Below, piece by piece: positions 28,401-38,479 of a stretch of DNA of 64,000 bases (positions are counted from its first letter, which is position 1; each line of letters begins with the position of its first letter). The position numbers and the translations under genes were made by a program. Origin of the DNA: CALEMW01 sp964343835 (lineage in GTDB: Bacteria; Krumholzibacteriota; Krumholzibacteriia; LZORAL124-64-63); contig CAYFKR010000012.1 in assembly GCA_964343835.1 (NCBI GenBank), forward strand, positions 43,194 to 107,193, in the 5' to 3' direction. The notes beneath the pieces were generated by a model. It was not told the DNA's origin and did not search any database. It saw only the letters and a program-made list of their open reading frames with translations.

Positions 28401-29692
28401 GCCGCCGCCCCGGACTCGCCCTCGGCCTGTACCGGGCCCTCTCCCCCGTCGCCGCGGCCGCCGTCCGCCTGGTCGCTCCCCTCTCGCCCAAGCTGGGCCG
28501 GGGAGTCTCGGGGCGGCGCCACGCCCTCGGGCGACTGCTGGCCGCCGCGGACGGCGTGGCCGGCTGCCTCTGGTTCCACGCCTCGAGCGTCGGGGAGTAC
28601 GAGCAGGCGCGCCCGGTCATCCAGGGACTCCGCGAACAGGGCCTGGGGCCCATCGCCGTGACCCACTTCTCGCCGTCGGGCGTGGACTACGCCCGCGAGC
28701 ACCCCTGCGGCGACCTCCACGACTACCTGCCCCTGGACACCCCCACCGCCATGGACGCCCTGGTGGCCGCCTGGCGCCCGCGCTGCCTGGTGTGCGTGAA
28801 GTACGACGGGTGGCCCAACCAGATCCTGGCCTGCGACCGGGCCGGCGTGCCGGTGATCCTGGTGTCGGCCAGCCTGCCGCCGACCTCGGGGCGCCTCCTC
28901 CCGGCAGCCCGTCCCTTCTTCCGGGACGTCCACGACCGCTTCGCCGCCATCGGCACGGGTTCCGAGGCCGACCGTCGCCGGTTCGTCGACGTCCTCGGGG
29001 TGCGGGCCCCGGTGACCGTCACCGGCGACACCCGGGCCGAGCAGGTCATCCGCCGCTTCGACGAGACCGCCGACCACCCCGCCGCCGCGGCCCTCGCCGG
29101 CTGGGGCGACCGCCGCCTGGTGCTGGGCAGCACGTGGCCACCCGATGAAGAGCGCTGGCTGCCCGTACTGGGCTACCTGCTCTCGGCCCACCCCGGCCTG
29201 CGCATCGTCCTCGCCCCCCACGAGCCGACCCCCGACTGCCTGGCCCGCCTGGCCGCCGCCCTCGCCGGCGCCGGCGTTCCCCATCGCACCCTCGCCCACG
29301 CCCTGGACGACGGCCCCGGCGACGCCCGATGCGTCGTGGTGGACCGCGTGGGTGTACTGGCCGCCCTCTACCACGTGGCCGACCTGGCCTACGTGGGCGG
29401 CGCCTTCACCACCGGTGTCCACAGCACCCTGGAGCCGGCGGTGGCCGGCGTCCCGGTGCTGTTCGGCCCGCGCCACCACAACGCCGAGGAAGCCCTGGAG
29501 CTCGTGGCCTGCGGTGGAGGCCGCGTGGTGGAGACGGCAGCCGACGCCGCCCGCCACGCCGCCGACCTCCTGGCCGACGACGACGCCCGCACCACGGCCG
29601 GTCGCGCCGCCCGCTCGGTGGTGGACGCCCGCGTCGGCGCCGCGGAGCGCAGCGTCCGGCTCGTCCTCGATGCGATGGGGATTCAGCGGTAG
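28397..29692 (+). CDS. kdtA: 3-deoxy-D-manno-octulosonic acid (Kdo) transferase
   Basis: Attaches Kdo to lipid A at the inner membrane, direct evidence for LPS. The 431-residue GT30 protein has WFHASSVGEYEQARPVI near residue 58, then KYDGWPNQIL, LGSTWPPDEE, and the C-terminal YVGGAFTTGVHSTLEPAVAGVPVLFGP. Its length is normal. The last ten bases overlap the end of queC on the opposite strand. Confidence 0.95.
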   Translation: MSRRPGLALGLYRALSPVAAAAVRLVAPLSPKLGRGVSGRRHALGRLLAAADGVAGCLWFHASSVGEYEQARPVIQGLREQGLGPIAVTHFSPSGVDYAREHPCGDLHDYLPLDTPTAMDALVAAWRPRCLVCVKYDGWPNQILACDRAGVPVILVSASLPPTSGRLLPAARPFFRDVHDRFAAIGTGSEADRRRFVDVLGVRAPVTVTGDTRAEQVIRRFDETADHPAAAALAGWGDRRLVLGSTWPPDEERWLPVLGYLLSAHPGLRIVLAPHEPTPDCLARLAAALAGAGVPHRTLAHALDDGPGDARCVVVDRVGVLAALYHVADLAYVGGAFTTGVHSTLEPAVAGVPVLFGPRHHNAEEALELVACGGGRVVETAADAARHAADLLADDDARTTAGRAARSVVDARVGAAERSVRLVLDAMGIQR

Positions 29693-30357
29693 GGAATGGG
29701 GTCGGCCACGCCGGCCCGCTCGAAGCCGCGCAGCCTCAGCCGGCAGCTCTCACACTCGCCGCACGCCGCCTCGCCGTCCACGTAGCACGACCAGGTCAGG
29801 TGCAGGGGTGCCTCCAGTTCCGTCCCGAGCCGCACGATGGCCTCCTTGTCCAGGCCGATCAGGGGCGTGCGGATGGCGATGGAGGTGTCGGGCCGCGTGC
29901 CGGCGTCGATGGCGGCCTGGAAGGCGTCGTAGAAGGTGCGGGTGCAGTCGGGATACCCGCTGCCGTCCTCCTCCACCGCCCCGATGACCAGGTCCGTCGC
30001 CCCGATCACCTCGGCCCAGGAGGCGCCCACGGCCAGGATGTGGGCGTTGCGGAAGGGCACGTACGTCGACGGTACGCCGTCGCCCTCGGGCAGCCCCGTC
30101 TCCACGTCCTGCGAAGCGTCGATGAGGCTGGTGCCGCCGATGGCCTTGAGGTGCCCCACGTCGGTCACCAGTCGTTCCGAGGCGCCATAGTGGTCGGCGA
30201 TGGCGTGAAAGGCCTGCAGCTCGCGGGCCTCGGTGCGCTGGCCGTAGTTCAGGTGGAGGACGGCCACGTCGTGGTCGCGGGCGGCCCAGGCCGTGCACAC
30301 GCAGGAGTCGAGCCCCCCGCTGAGCAGCACCACGGCCTTCCGCTTCGCCGCGCCCAC
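29683..30357 (-). CDS. queC: 7-cyano-7-deazaguanine synthase
   Basis: Makes preQ0 from 7-carboxy-7-deazaguanine with ATP and ammonia for queuosine biosynthesis. The 224-residue product has the PP-loop SGGLDSCVC at residues 13-21 and the C-terminal zinc-binding cysteines in CYVDGEAACGECESC. The start is GTG 30357, directly after queE. No queD is in the window. Confidence 0.95.
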   Translation of the reverse strand: MGAAKRKAVVLLSGGLDSCVCTAWAARDHDVAVLHLNYGQRTEARELQAFHAIADHYGASERLVTDVGHLKAIGGTSLIDASQDVETGLPEGDGVPSTYVPFRNAHILAVGASWAEVIGATDLVIGAVEEDGSGYPDCTRTFYDAFQAAIDAGTRPDTSIAIRTPLIGLDKEAIVRLGTELEAPLHLTWSCYVDGEAACGECESCRLRLRGFERAGVADPIPYR

Positions 30358-30358
30358 C

Positions 30359-31012
30359 TCAGACGCCCCGGTCGCGGTCCGGCCAGACGGCCTTGTGCAG
30401 CTGCACCTGGAAGCGGACGTCCAGGGCGTCGGCCACGATCCAGTCGGCCAGGTCGGCGGGAGCCAGCCCGTCGTGGGCGGGCGAGAAGGTGACGGGCACG
30501 CCCTTCGGCAGTCGCCCCGAGGTGCGCACGAGTTCGCGGCTCCACTCGTAGTCGGCGCGGTCGGTGCAGACGAACTTCAGCTCGTCGTCCCCGCCCAGCA
30601 CGCCGATGCCGTCCCAGTCGACCTCCGCGGCGGCGATGCCGCTGCCCGGGGTCTTCACGTCCACGATCCGCTTCACGCCGGCGGGCACGTCCGCCAGGGG
30701 CCGCGCCCCCAGGGTGCCGCTGGTCTCGAGCAGGACCTCCCGGCCGTCGTCCAGCAGGGCCGCCAGCAGTTCGGGGCACGCGCGCTGGAGCAGGGGTTCG
30801 CCGCCGGTCACCAGCACCAGCGACGCCTCCAGCCGGGCCACCTCGGCCACCACGTCCGCCACCGTCGTTTCGCTCCCGCCCTGGAAGGCATGGGCGCTGT
30901 CGCAGTAGAGGCAGCGCCGGTGGCAGCCCGTCAGGCGCACGATCGCACAGAGACGGCCGCTGTGACGCGACTCCCCGAGCACGGTGCGGTAGATCTCGCT
31001 GACGGTGAGCAC
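30359..31012 (-). CDS. queE: 7-carboxy-7-deazaguanine synthase
   Basis: Radical SAM enzyme converting 6-carboxytetrahydropterin to 7-carboxy-7-deazaguanine. The 217-residue product has EIYRTVLGESRHSGR, the cluster motif CHRRCLYC (Cx3Cx2C), VTGGEPLLQ, and the C-terminal QLHKAVWP. The start is GTG 31012. Its stop is one base from the queC GTG, so the two are one operon. Confidence 0.94.
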   Translation of the reverse strand: MLTVSEIYRTVLGESRHSGRLCAIVRLTGCHRRCLYCDSAHAFQGGSETTVADVVAEVARLEASLVLVTGGEPLLQRACPELLAALLDDGREVLLETSGTLGARPLADVPAGVKRIVDVKTPGSGIAAAEVDWDGIGVLGGDDELKFVCTDRADYEWSRELVRTSGRLPKGVPVTFSPAHDGLAPADLADWIVADALDVRFQVQLHKAVWPDRDRGV

Positions 31013-31032
31013 CGGAACCTCCGGGCGGGGAC

Positions 31033-31060
31033 TTGGTTTCCCCGTGTTTCGTGTTACAAT
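31033..31060 (+). promoter_or_regulatory. Promoter of the lipoprotein-aminopeptidase pair
   Basis: TTGGTT (31033-31038), a 16-base spacer and TACAAT (31055-31060), about 30 bases before the ATG at 31091. Confidence 0.7.
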
Positions 31061-31090
31061 GCCACGTTCACCCCCCTACCGGAGGCACGG

Positions 31091-32275
31091 ATGCGTAACA
31101 TAATGCAATCGTACGTTCGCCACAAACGCGCCGCGGCCCTCGCGGCCATCCTGATGGCCCTCGCCGCCCTCACGACCGGCTGCGGCGGCTCCGACGACAC
31201 CGGCGACGACGCCCGACCGGCCGCGGACACCACCGCCGCCGAGGCGAGCTACACCGTCCAGCGCGTCGCCCTGGACGCGTGGATGAACCTCATGGAGCAC
31301 GTCCGCGACGGCGACCGCGTCCGCGACGACGAGTACGCCCGCCTCTTCGACCTGCCCGCCTACGCCATGACCTACGGCGAGGGCGGCGGCCCCGACCTCA
31401 ACCCGGTCATCCTGCGCAACCTGGCCGAGTACTCGTTCTCCCCCGGCGAAAAGACCGGGCGCCTCCCCAAGAAGAAGCAGCTGCTCCACAACTTCGAGTA
31501 CCTGTCCATGCGCTGGTCGGGCATCGATTCCATGGCGCGGGTGATCGAGGATTCGGGCCTGGTGGGCCGGGCCCTGGATCGGGCCTGGGAGTTCGTCCCC
31601 GCGTTCCGGATCCCCGAGTCGGTGACGATCCACCTGAGCGCCTCGGCGCCCATGCAGACCTGGTACCCGCCGTCGCACCTGGTGATCGACCTCGGCCTGG
31701 CTCTCGCCGCCGGCGACACCCTGCTGGAGAACATGATCGCCGCCGCCCTGGTCCGCAGCCTCTCCCCCATGGAGGGCCCCCTGCCCCAGGAGACCGAAGG
31801 CGGCCGCGACGCCCTGAAGGCCACCCTCGCCCGCCTCCACTACGAGGGCATCGTGAACTGGATCGAGGACTACCCGAGCCTGCGCCTCGACCCGCAGCAC
31901 TACATCTACCGCAACCCCGACCCCAACCGCACGCGGCCCATCCGCATCTCCGTGGACAAGATGGAGCGGATGGAGACCATGATGTCCACCCTGCTGGACC
32001 CCGACTCCGACCTGCTGGCCACCGGTGGCGGCGCCGTGGACGACCTGCTGCGCATCAACCGCAGCTACCAGCCCATGGGCTGGTCCATGTCCACCCTCAT
32101 CGTCGACCACGTGGGCCGCGACCGGTTCGTGGAGATCGCCGTGGACGGCCCCGCAGCCTGGTTCCGGGCCTACCAGGAGGCCGCCCTCGCCGGCGGTTCC
32201 ACGGAAAACCTGGCGCTGATGACTCCCTTCGACGAGATCCTCTTCTCACGGATGATGGATCTGCTGGACGACTGA
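31091..32275 (+). CDS. Predicted lipoprotein of unknown function
   Basis: A 394-residue product I do not recognise with confidence. It has a basic N-terminus, a hydrophobic stretch and a lipobox-like LTTGC with lipidated Cys31, then a Gly/Asp/Ala-rich linker. The body is mainly helical. The segments around WYPPSHLVIDLGLALAAGD and YEGIVNWIEDYP loosely resemble predicted metallopeptidases of the DUF5700/DUF2268 kind, but no HExxH is present. GGAGG at 31081 precedes ATG 31091. The M1 aminopeptidase starts 17 bases downstream, so a role in peptide turnover at the envelope is conceivable. Confidence 0.6.
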   Translation: MRNIMQSYVRHKRAAALAAILMALAALTTGCGGSDDTGDDARPAADTTAAEASYTVQRVALDAWMNLMEHVRDGDRVRDDEYARLFDLPAYAMTYGEGGGPDLNPVILRNLAEYSFSPGEKTGRLPKKKQLLHNFEYLSMRWSGIDSMARVIEDSGLVGRALDRAWEFVPAFRIPESVTIHLSASAPMQTWYPPSHLVIDLGLALAAGDTLLENMIAAALVRSLSPMEGPLPQETEGGRDALKATLARLHYEGIVNWIEDYPSLRLDPQHYIYRNPDPNRTRPIRISVDKMERMETMMSTLLDPDSDLLATGGGAVDDLLRINRSYQPMGWSMSTLIVDHVGRDRFVEIAVDGPAAWFRAYQEAALAGGSTENLALMTPFDEILFSRMMDLLDD

Positions 32276-32292
32276 TCCCGAGGAGCCCGACC

Positions 32293-34062
32293 ATGAGTCG
32301 ATTCGACCCCCATTCCTGGTGCGACGACGGGCAGCCCGTCCAGCGCCACATCGACCTCGAGCTCGAGGTCGATTTCGCCGGCAAGGCCCTCCAGGGCACC
32401 GCCGTCATCCGTTTCGACGGCCCGGCCTCCGGCCCCCTGGACCTGGACGGTCGCGGTCTCGTGATCGAAAAGGCGGAGACCCTCGACGGCCGCCCCGTCC
32501 CCTGCGAGGTGGCCGAGACCGAAGAGGTGCGCGGCGACCGCCTGCGCCTCGACCTGCCCGAGGGCACCGAGGCCGTGCGCATCGCCTACACCACCGGCGA
32601 CGGCGCCCTGGCCCTGGGCTGGCTCGACCCCGCCCAGACCGCCGGCGGCGAGCATCCCTTCCTGTTCAGCCAGTGCCAGCCCATCCACGCCCGCACCATG
32701 ATGCCCTGCCAGGACACCCCCCGGCACCGCGTCACCTACACCGCGGCCATCACCGTGCCGGCGCCCCTGCGCGCCGTCATGTCCGCCGCCGACGCCGGCG
32801 CCGCCGACACCGGCGACGGCCGCACCGTCTGGCGCTTCGACATGCCCCAGGCCATCCCCACCTACCTGCTCGCGCTGGCGGTGGGCAACCTGGACAAGCG
32901 CGACCTCGGCCCCCGCTCCTGCGTGTACGCCGAGCCCGAGACCGTGGAGACATCGGCCTGGGAGTTCGCCGAGGTGGAGAGCATGATCGCCTCGGCGGAG
33001 AAGCTCTTCGGCCCCTACGAGTGGGACCGGTTCGACATGCTGGTCATGCCCCCGTCGTTCCCCTACGGCGGCATGGAGAACCCGCGCCTGACCTTCCTCA
33101 CCCCCACCCTGCTGGCGGGCGACCGCTCCCAGGTGAACGTGGTGGCCCACGAGCTGGCCCACTCCTGGACCGGCAACCTGGTGACCAACGCCACCATGGA
33201 GGACTTCTGGCTCAACGAGGGCTTCACGGTGTACGCCGAGCGGCGCATCCTGGAGGAGATCTACGGTGCCGAGTTCGCCGACCTCCAGGGCGTGATCCGG
33301 CGCAACGCCCTGCAGCTGAACCTGGACGCCTTCGGCCCCGGCCACGAGTACACCCACCTGCGCACGAAGCTCGACAGCGTGAACCCCGACGACATGTACT
33401 CCCTGGTGCCCTACGAGAAGGGCGCCCAGTTCGTGATCCTGCTGGAGCAGGCCGTGGGCCGGGAGCGCTTCGACGCCTTCCTGCTGGACTACATCGCCAC
33501 GTTCCGCTTCCAGTCCATCACCACCGACGAGTTCCTGGCTTTCCTGGAGGACCGCCTGCCCGGCGTGTACGCCCAGGTGGACGGCCCCGCCTGGGTCGAC
33601 GGCCCGGACATGCCCGCCAACGAGCACCCCATCGCCTCGGCCAAGGTCGACAGCATCCGTGAACTGGCCGCCGGCTGGCCCGACGGCGCCCGCCCCGACG
33701 CCGCCACCGTCGAGGCCTGGTCTTCCGACGAATGGCAGCTCTACCTCCAGGACCTCCCCCGCACCCTGGGCGAGGACGAGTGCCGCTGGCTCGACGAGAG
33801 CTTCGGCCTCACCGCCCGCGGCAACTACGAGATCCTGGTGGAGTGGCTCACCATCGCCGCCGGCTCCGGCTACGCGCCGGCCCTGCCGCGGGTGCGCGAG
33901 GTGCTCACCGACGTGGGGCGCATGAAGTACCTCAAGCCCCTCTACTCGGCCCTGATGAAGGGCGAGGAGACTGCCGCCCTGGCGCGGGAGGTCTTCGCCG
34001 AGGTGCAGGAGAGCTACCATCCCCTGAGCCGGGGATCGGTGGCGGGGCTGCTGGAGGGCTGA
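32293..34062 (+). CDS. M1 family aminopeptidase, leukotriene A4 hydrolase-like
   Basis: Zinc aminopeptidase. The 589-residue product has the exopeptidase motif GGMEN at 259-263. The zinc site is HELAH (H286, H290) with E309 in WLNEGF exactly 19 residues further. A C-terminal helical domain resembles leukotriene A4 hydrolase rather than PepN. No signal peptide is visible, so it is probably cytoplasmic. ATG 32293 follows AGGAG. A strong terminator comes after it. Confidence 0.92.
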   Translation: MSRFDPHSWCDDGQPVQRHIDLELEVDFAGKALQGTAVIRFDGPASGPLDLDGRGLVIEKAETLDGRPVPCEVAETEEVRGDRLRLDLPEGTEAVRIAYTTGDGALALGWLDPAQTAGGEHPFLFSQCQPIHARTMMPCQDTPRHRVTYTAAITVPAPLRAVMSAADAGAADTGDGRTVWRFDMPQAIPTYLLALAVGNLDKRDLGPRSCVYAEPETVETSAWEFAEVESMIASAEKLFGPYEWDRFDMLVMPPSFPYGGMENPRLTFLTPTLLAGDRSQVNVVAHELAHSWTGNLVTNATMEDFWLNEGFTVYAERRILEEIYGAEFADLQGVIRRNALQLNLDAFGPGHEYTHLRTKLDSVNPDDMYSLVPYEKGAQFVILLEQAVGRERFDAFLLDYIATFRFQSITTDEFLAFLEDRLPGVYAQVDGPAWVDGPDMPANEHPIASAKVDSIRELAAGWPDGARPDAATVEAWSSDEWQLYLQDLPRTLGEDECRWLDESFGLTARGNYEILVEWLTIAAGSGYAPALPRVREVLTDVGRMKYLKPLYSALMKGEETAALAREVFAEVQESYHPLSRGSVAGLLEG

Positions 34063-34088
34063 TCCTCTCCCGCACCGCCGGATACGAC

Positions 34089-34119
34089 GAGGCCGGAGCC
34101 CGAAGGCTCCGGCCTCTTT
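34089..34119 (+). terminator. Rho-independent terminator after the M1 aminopeptidase
   Basis: A perfect 12-pair stem (34089-34100 with 34105-34116) with a CGAA loop is followed by a short T run. It may also serve the convergent cytochrome gene. Confidence 0.8.
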
Positions 34120-34137
34120 CCGCGGGCGATGATCCCA

Positions 34138-35571
34138 TTACCGGGTCGGCATCATCTCCGTGTAGTAGTCGATGGCGTTGACCAGCAGGTCCATGGCGTA
34201 GCTGGGGTTGTGCACGCCCATGCTGCCGTCGTCGTAGACGAAGTACGCGGCGTACGCGACCTCGCGCTGCCAGGGTTCCACGCCCTCGGCGGTGCTGTCC
34301 CAGTTCTCCTCCATGTCGTGCCAGTCGAGGTAGCCGAAGAGCTCGGCCAGCTCGTCCATCTTGGCCAGCACGGAGGCCTGGAAGGCGTCCAGGGCCGTGA
34401 AGTCGGTCCAGGAGGTGTGGCATTCCACGCAGTTGCCCACGTCCGGGGTGAACGTGTGGAACGAGTGGTCCTGGAGCTCGCCGTGGAGCATGGTCTCACG
34501 CACCATGTGGCAGTCCACGCAGGCGTGATCGATGGACTGGTGGAAGTGCGACGAGTCGTACTCGTAGCCCTCGATCACGTACGAACCGGCACCGATGAAC
34601 ATGTCCATCTGGTTGCTGTAGTGCGGGCCGAAGTGCGCGTAGCCGTTGGCGATCTGGCCGGTGACGTTGTCGTTGTCCCGACGACCGTGGTGACACTGGG
34701 CACAGGTCTGGGCCGGGCCGTAGCCCTCCATGCGGGGACGCTCGGCGTCGCCGGGCTCGGTGGCCAGGTCGTAGGGCGTCTCCACGGCACCCACGGCACG
34801 CAGCTGCGCCACGTTGCCGTCGCCCATGCTGCCGGCGTGGGGATCGTGGCAGGTCACGCAGCCGATGAAGCTCACGTCGTGGCCGAAGTCGTAGTCGGCG
34901 TAGGCCGGGTCGTTGGCCGCGATGAAGCCCTCGGCCGTGTGGCAACCCTGGCAGGAGCCGATGTGGGCGTAGTGCTCCTGGTTGAAGGCGTCGATGTCGC
35001 CGCCCGCCGCGTTGGCGTGGCCGCTCTGCATCCACTCCTCGATCTGGCCGTGGTGGCACTTGGCGCACAGCGACGTCGACACCCCGTCCACATCGTGGTC
35101 GGAGAACGAGATCAGCGGCGCGTGCTGGTTGAAGGTCGGGCCCGCCGGGCCGTGGCAGCTCTCGCACTGCACGCCCTCGAGGTGCTCGCGGCGCTCGGCC
35201 GCGTGGTCGCCCTCGACGCCCCAGTAGTCGTCGTAGCCGTTGGTGTCCGGGCCGTACACGGCGATCTCGGTGTCGCCGTAGCTGACCTCGGAGTCCCAGC
35301 CCGTGGTGTGGCACTGCAGGCAGTACGGGTTGTCCACGCTCTTGTCGGCCTCGAGGCCGTCGTAGGCGCCCGTGTGCCCGGTCAGCAGCACGCTGGCCAC
35401 GGTGTTCTGGTGGCAATGCATGCAGTACAGGCCGTTCTCACCCACGTACGTGTACTCGCTGTCGGTCAGATCCTGGCCGTCCTGTCCGTCCTGGCCGGCG
35501 GGACCCTCGCAGCCCCACATGGCGACCATGGCGATGAGCAGAAGCACCAGCCCTGCGCGTTCGATCCTCAT
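34138..35571 (-). CDS. Nine-heme c-type cytochrome lipoprotein
   Basis: A 477-residue exported electron-transfer protein with nine CxxCH heme sites: CMHCH, CLQCH, CESCH, CAKCH, CQGCH, CVTCH, CAQCH, CVDCH and CVECH. The overall look is that of cytochrome c554-like multiheme proteins. The N-terminus is a lipoprotein signal (MWGC, lipidated Cys near residue 21) followed by a short collagen-like GPAGQDGQDGQD tract. The last 70 residues carry no heme site. ATG 35571 has GGAGGAGG upstream. The partner oxidoreductase is not in the window. Confidence 0.85.
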   Translation of the reverse strand: MRIERAGLVLLLIAMVAMWGCEGPAGQDGQDGQDLTDSEYTYVGENGLYCMHCHQNTVASVLLTGHTGAYDGLEADKSVDNPYCLQCHTTGWDSEVSYGDTEIAVYGPDTNGYDDYWGVEGDHAAERREHLEGVQCESCHGPAGPTFNQHAPLISFSDHDVDGVSTSLCAKCHHGQIEEWMQSGHANAAGGDIDAFNQEHYAHIGSCQGCHTAEGFIAANDPAYADYDFGHDVSFIGCVTCHDPHAGSMGDGNVAQLRAVGAVETPYDLATEPGDAERPRMEGYGPAQTCAQCHHGRRDNDNVTGQIANGYAHFGPHYSNQMDMFIGAGSYVIEGYEYDSSHFHQSIDHACVDCHMVRETMLHGELQDHSFHTFTPDVGNCVECHTSWTDFTALDAFQASVLAKMDELAELFGYLDWHDMEENWDSTAEGVEPWQREVAYAAYFVYDDGSMGVHNPSYAMDLLVNAIDYYTEMMPTR

Positions 35572-35699
35572 GAATCCTCCTCCTTGGCGTTCATGACATC
35601 TTCGTGATGACCCCATCACGGAAAGCATATTCGATGCCTAGGAGTAAGACTTCAAGGAAATGTTAGATAATCAACAACATTCGAATTCGATGACATGCC

Positions 35700-35730
35700 G
35701 ACGGCCCACCCCGCACCGGGATGGGCCGTC
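35700..35730 (-). terminator. Hairpin after the M49-like gene
   Basis: A stem of nine perfect outer pairs (GACGGCCCA with TGGGCCGTC) extended by inner GC pairs lies 22 bases past the stop. It lacks a clear T run, so termination is tentative. The remaining gap to the cytochrome gene is AT-rich and probably holds that gene's promoter. Confidence 0.45.
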
Positions 35731-35751
35731 TCGGGAAACCCTTAGAAACGC

Positions 35752-37404
<1,653 letters not shown>

Positions 37405-37456
37405 GGACGGTCTCCCTTCGGGGTTCCGGCGTCCCGCACGGACGCCGCGGCGACGG

Positions 37457-37485
37457 AGTCTAGCACCGCCCCCTGGACGCGACAA
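37457..37485 (-). promoter_or_regulatory. Probable promoter of the M49-like gene
   Basis: TTGTCG (37485-37480), a 17-base spacer and TAGACT (37462-37457). The -35 coincides with the T-containing tail of the preceding terminator. Confidence 0.45.
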
Positions 37486-37513
37486 GGGGCCGCTTCCGGA
37501 TGGAAGCGGCCCC
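37480..37513 (-). terminator. Terminator of the NED-tail gene at 37543
   Basis: A perfect 12-pair stem (37513-37502 with 37497-37486), four-base loop, then TTGTCG on the minus strand, 29 bases past the stop. Confidence 0.65.
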
Positions 37514-37542
37514 TCGTGCCGTCATGGCTTGCGCGACGGTCT

Positions 37543-38082
37543 CTAGCGGAACAGGCTCTTCACGTTGGAGAAGCTCATGTCCTCGTTGGCCACGGCCTCC
37601 TGGCAGATCTCCAGGGTGCCGATCTCGGCGGCGCCGTTCGCGTACACGGCAGTGCCGTAAGCGGGGTGCGAGCCCACGCTGATGGCGATGTGCGCCGGCT
37701 GGGGATACACGGCGTTGACGACCGTCAGGGTCGACACGATCACCGGGGTACCCAGGAAGCCGTACTGAGCGTCGGTGAAACCGACCTCGACACCACCGGC
37801 CAGGGCGTCACCGATCTGCAGACCGGCGGGGAAGCTCTGGGTGGCGATGAAGGCCTCGGTACCGTCGACCGAAAGGCTGTACGAGGCGCCGGTCACGACG
37901 TCCTCGACGAAGATGATCACGTAGCCGGTGTAGACGGGCATGGGAGCGCCGCCGTTCTCGACGCCGGTGGCGTCCTGGATGGTACCGGCTTCATCCCAGT
38001 ACACACACACGTTACCGACCTGAGCCATCGCGGCAGTACCAACCAGAAGCGCAAGCGTCACGAGCAGCAGGTGCCTTTTCAT
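37543..38082 (-). CDS. Small secreted protein with C-terminal NED tail (1)
   Basis: A 179-residue exported protein of unknown function. A signal peptide (about residues 1-18, ending AAMA before QVGN) precedes a beta-rich, Val/Thr/Gly-rich body with one disulfide-possible Cys pair. The tail NEDMSFSNVKSLFR is the extreme C-terminus. The body is only distantly similar to the three paralogs at 45-48 kb, but the tail is nearly identical. GGAGGGG precedes ATG 38082; it has its own promoter and terminator. Confidence 0.7.
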   Translation of the reverse strand: MKRHLLLVTLALLVGTAAMAQVGNVCVYWDEAGTIQDATGVENGGAPMPVYTGYVIIFVEDVVTGASYSLSVDGTEAFIATQSFPAGLQIGDALAGGVEVGFTDAQYGFLGTPVIVSTLTVVNAVYPQPAHIAISVGSHPAYGTAVYANGAAEIGTLEICQEAVANEDMSFSNVKSLFR

Positions 38083-38139
38083 CAGTCCCCTCCTGACATT
38101 GGGAGTAGAGGCAAGGGTGAGTGACCTAAACACCCGCAT

Positions 38140-38169
38140 ACTATAACGCAAACCGTTGCCCCAGTTCAA
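38140..38169 (-). promoter_or_regulatory. Promoter of the NED-tail gene at 37543
   Basis: TTGAAC (38169-38164), an 18-base spacer and TATAGT (38145-38140), giving a leader of about 50 bases. Confidence 0.7.
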
Positions 38170-38273
38170 CCCGCTTCTTTCTCGAAATGCACGATTTTTG
38201 GCAAATCATGGCAGAAAAGATGAATAGGCCGGATTCGGCCCCAATATCCGGATATCGCTATTTTCGTGTATTT

Positions 38274-38322
38274 CGGACAAAAATAAGGACCCGCCGTGAT
38301 CCCGGAGGGCCGCAGGCGGGTC
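38274..38322 (-). terminator. Terminator of tRNA-Asp
   Basis: An eight-pair outer stem (38322-38315 with 38295-38288) enclosing a GC-rich loop is followed by CTTATTTTTG on the minus strand. Confidence 0.75.
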
Positions 38323-38335
38323 GGAAGGGTTGTTG

Positions 38336-38413
38336 TGGCGGGAGCGACGAGACTTGAACTCGCGACCTCCGGCTTGACAGGCCGGCGTTCTAACCAAACT
38401 GAACTACGCCCCC
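38336..38413 (-). tRNA. tRNA-Asp, anticodon GTC
   Basis: A 78-base cloverleaf with acceptor GGGGGCG, anticodon loop CTGTCAA on a CCGGC/GCCGG stem, T arm GCGAGTTCAAGTCTCGT, and encoded CCA at 38338-38336. Confidence 0.95.
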
Positions 38414-38430
38414 GCGAACAACGGAGACGG

Positions 38431-38459
38431 AATATAGTCCACGTCCCCGGCGATGTCAA
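38431..38459 (-). promoter_or_regulatory. Promoter of tRNA-Asp
   Basis: TTGACA (38459-38454), exactly 17 bases, then TATATT (38436-38431). It is the best consensus promoter in the window, 18 bases before the tRNA. Confidence 0.85.
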
Positions 38460-38479
38460 CCGAACCGCTCAACCTTTCT

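Noticed and set aside
38166..38459. 97-residue minus-strand frame
   Set aside because: It runs through tRNA-Asp, its terminator and promoter, and has no recognisable protein features.
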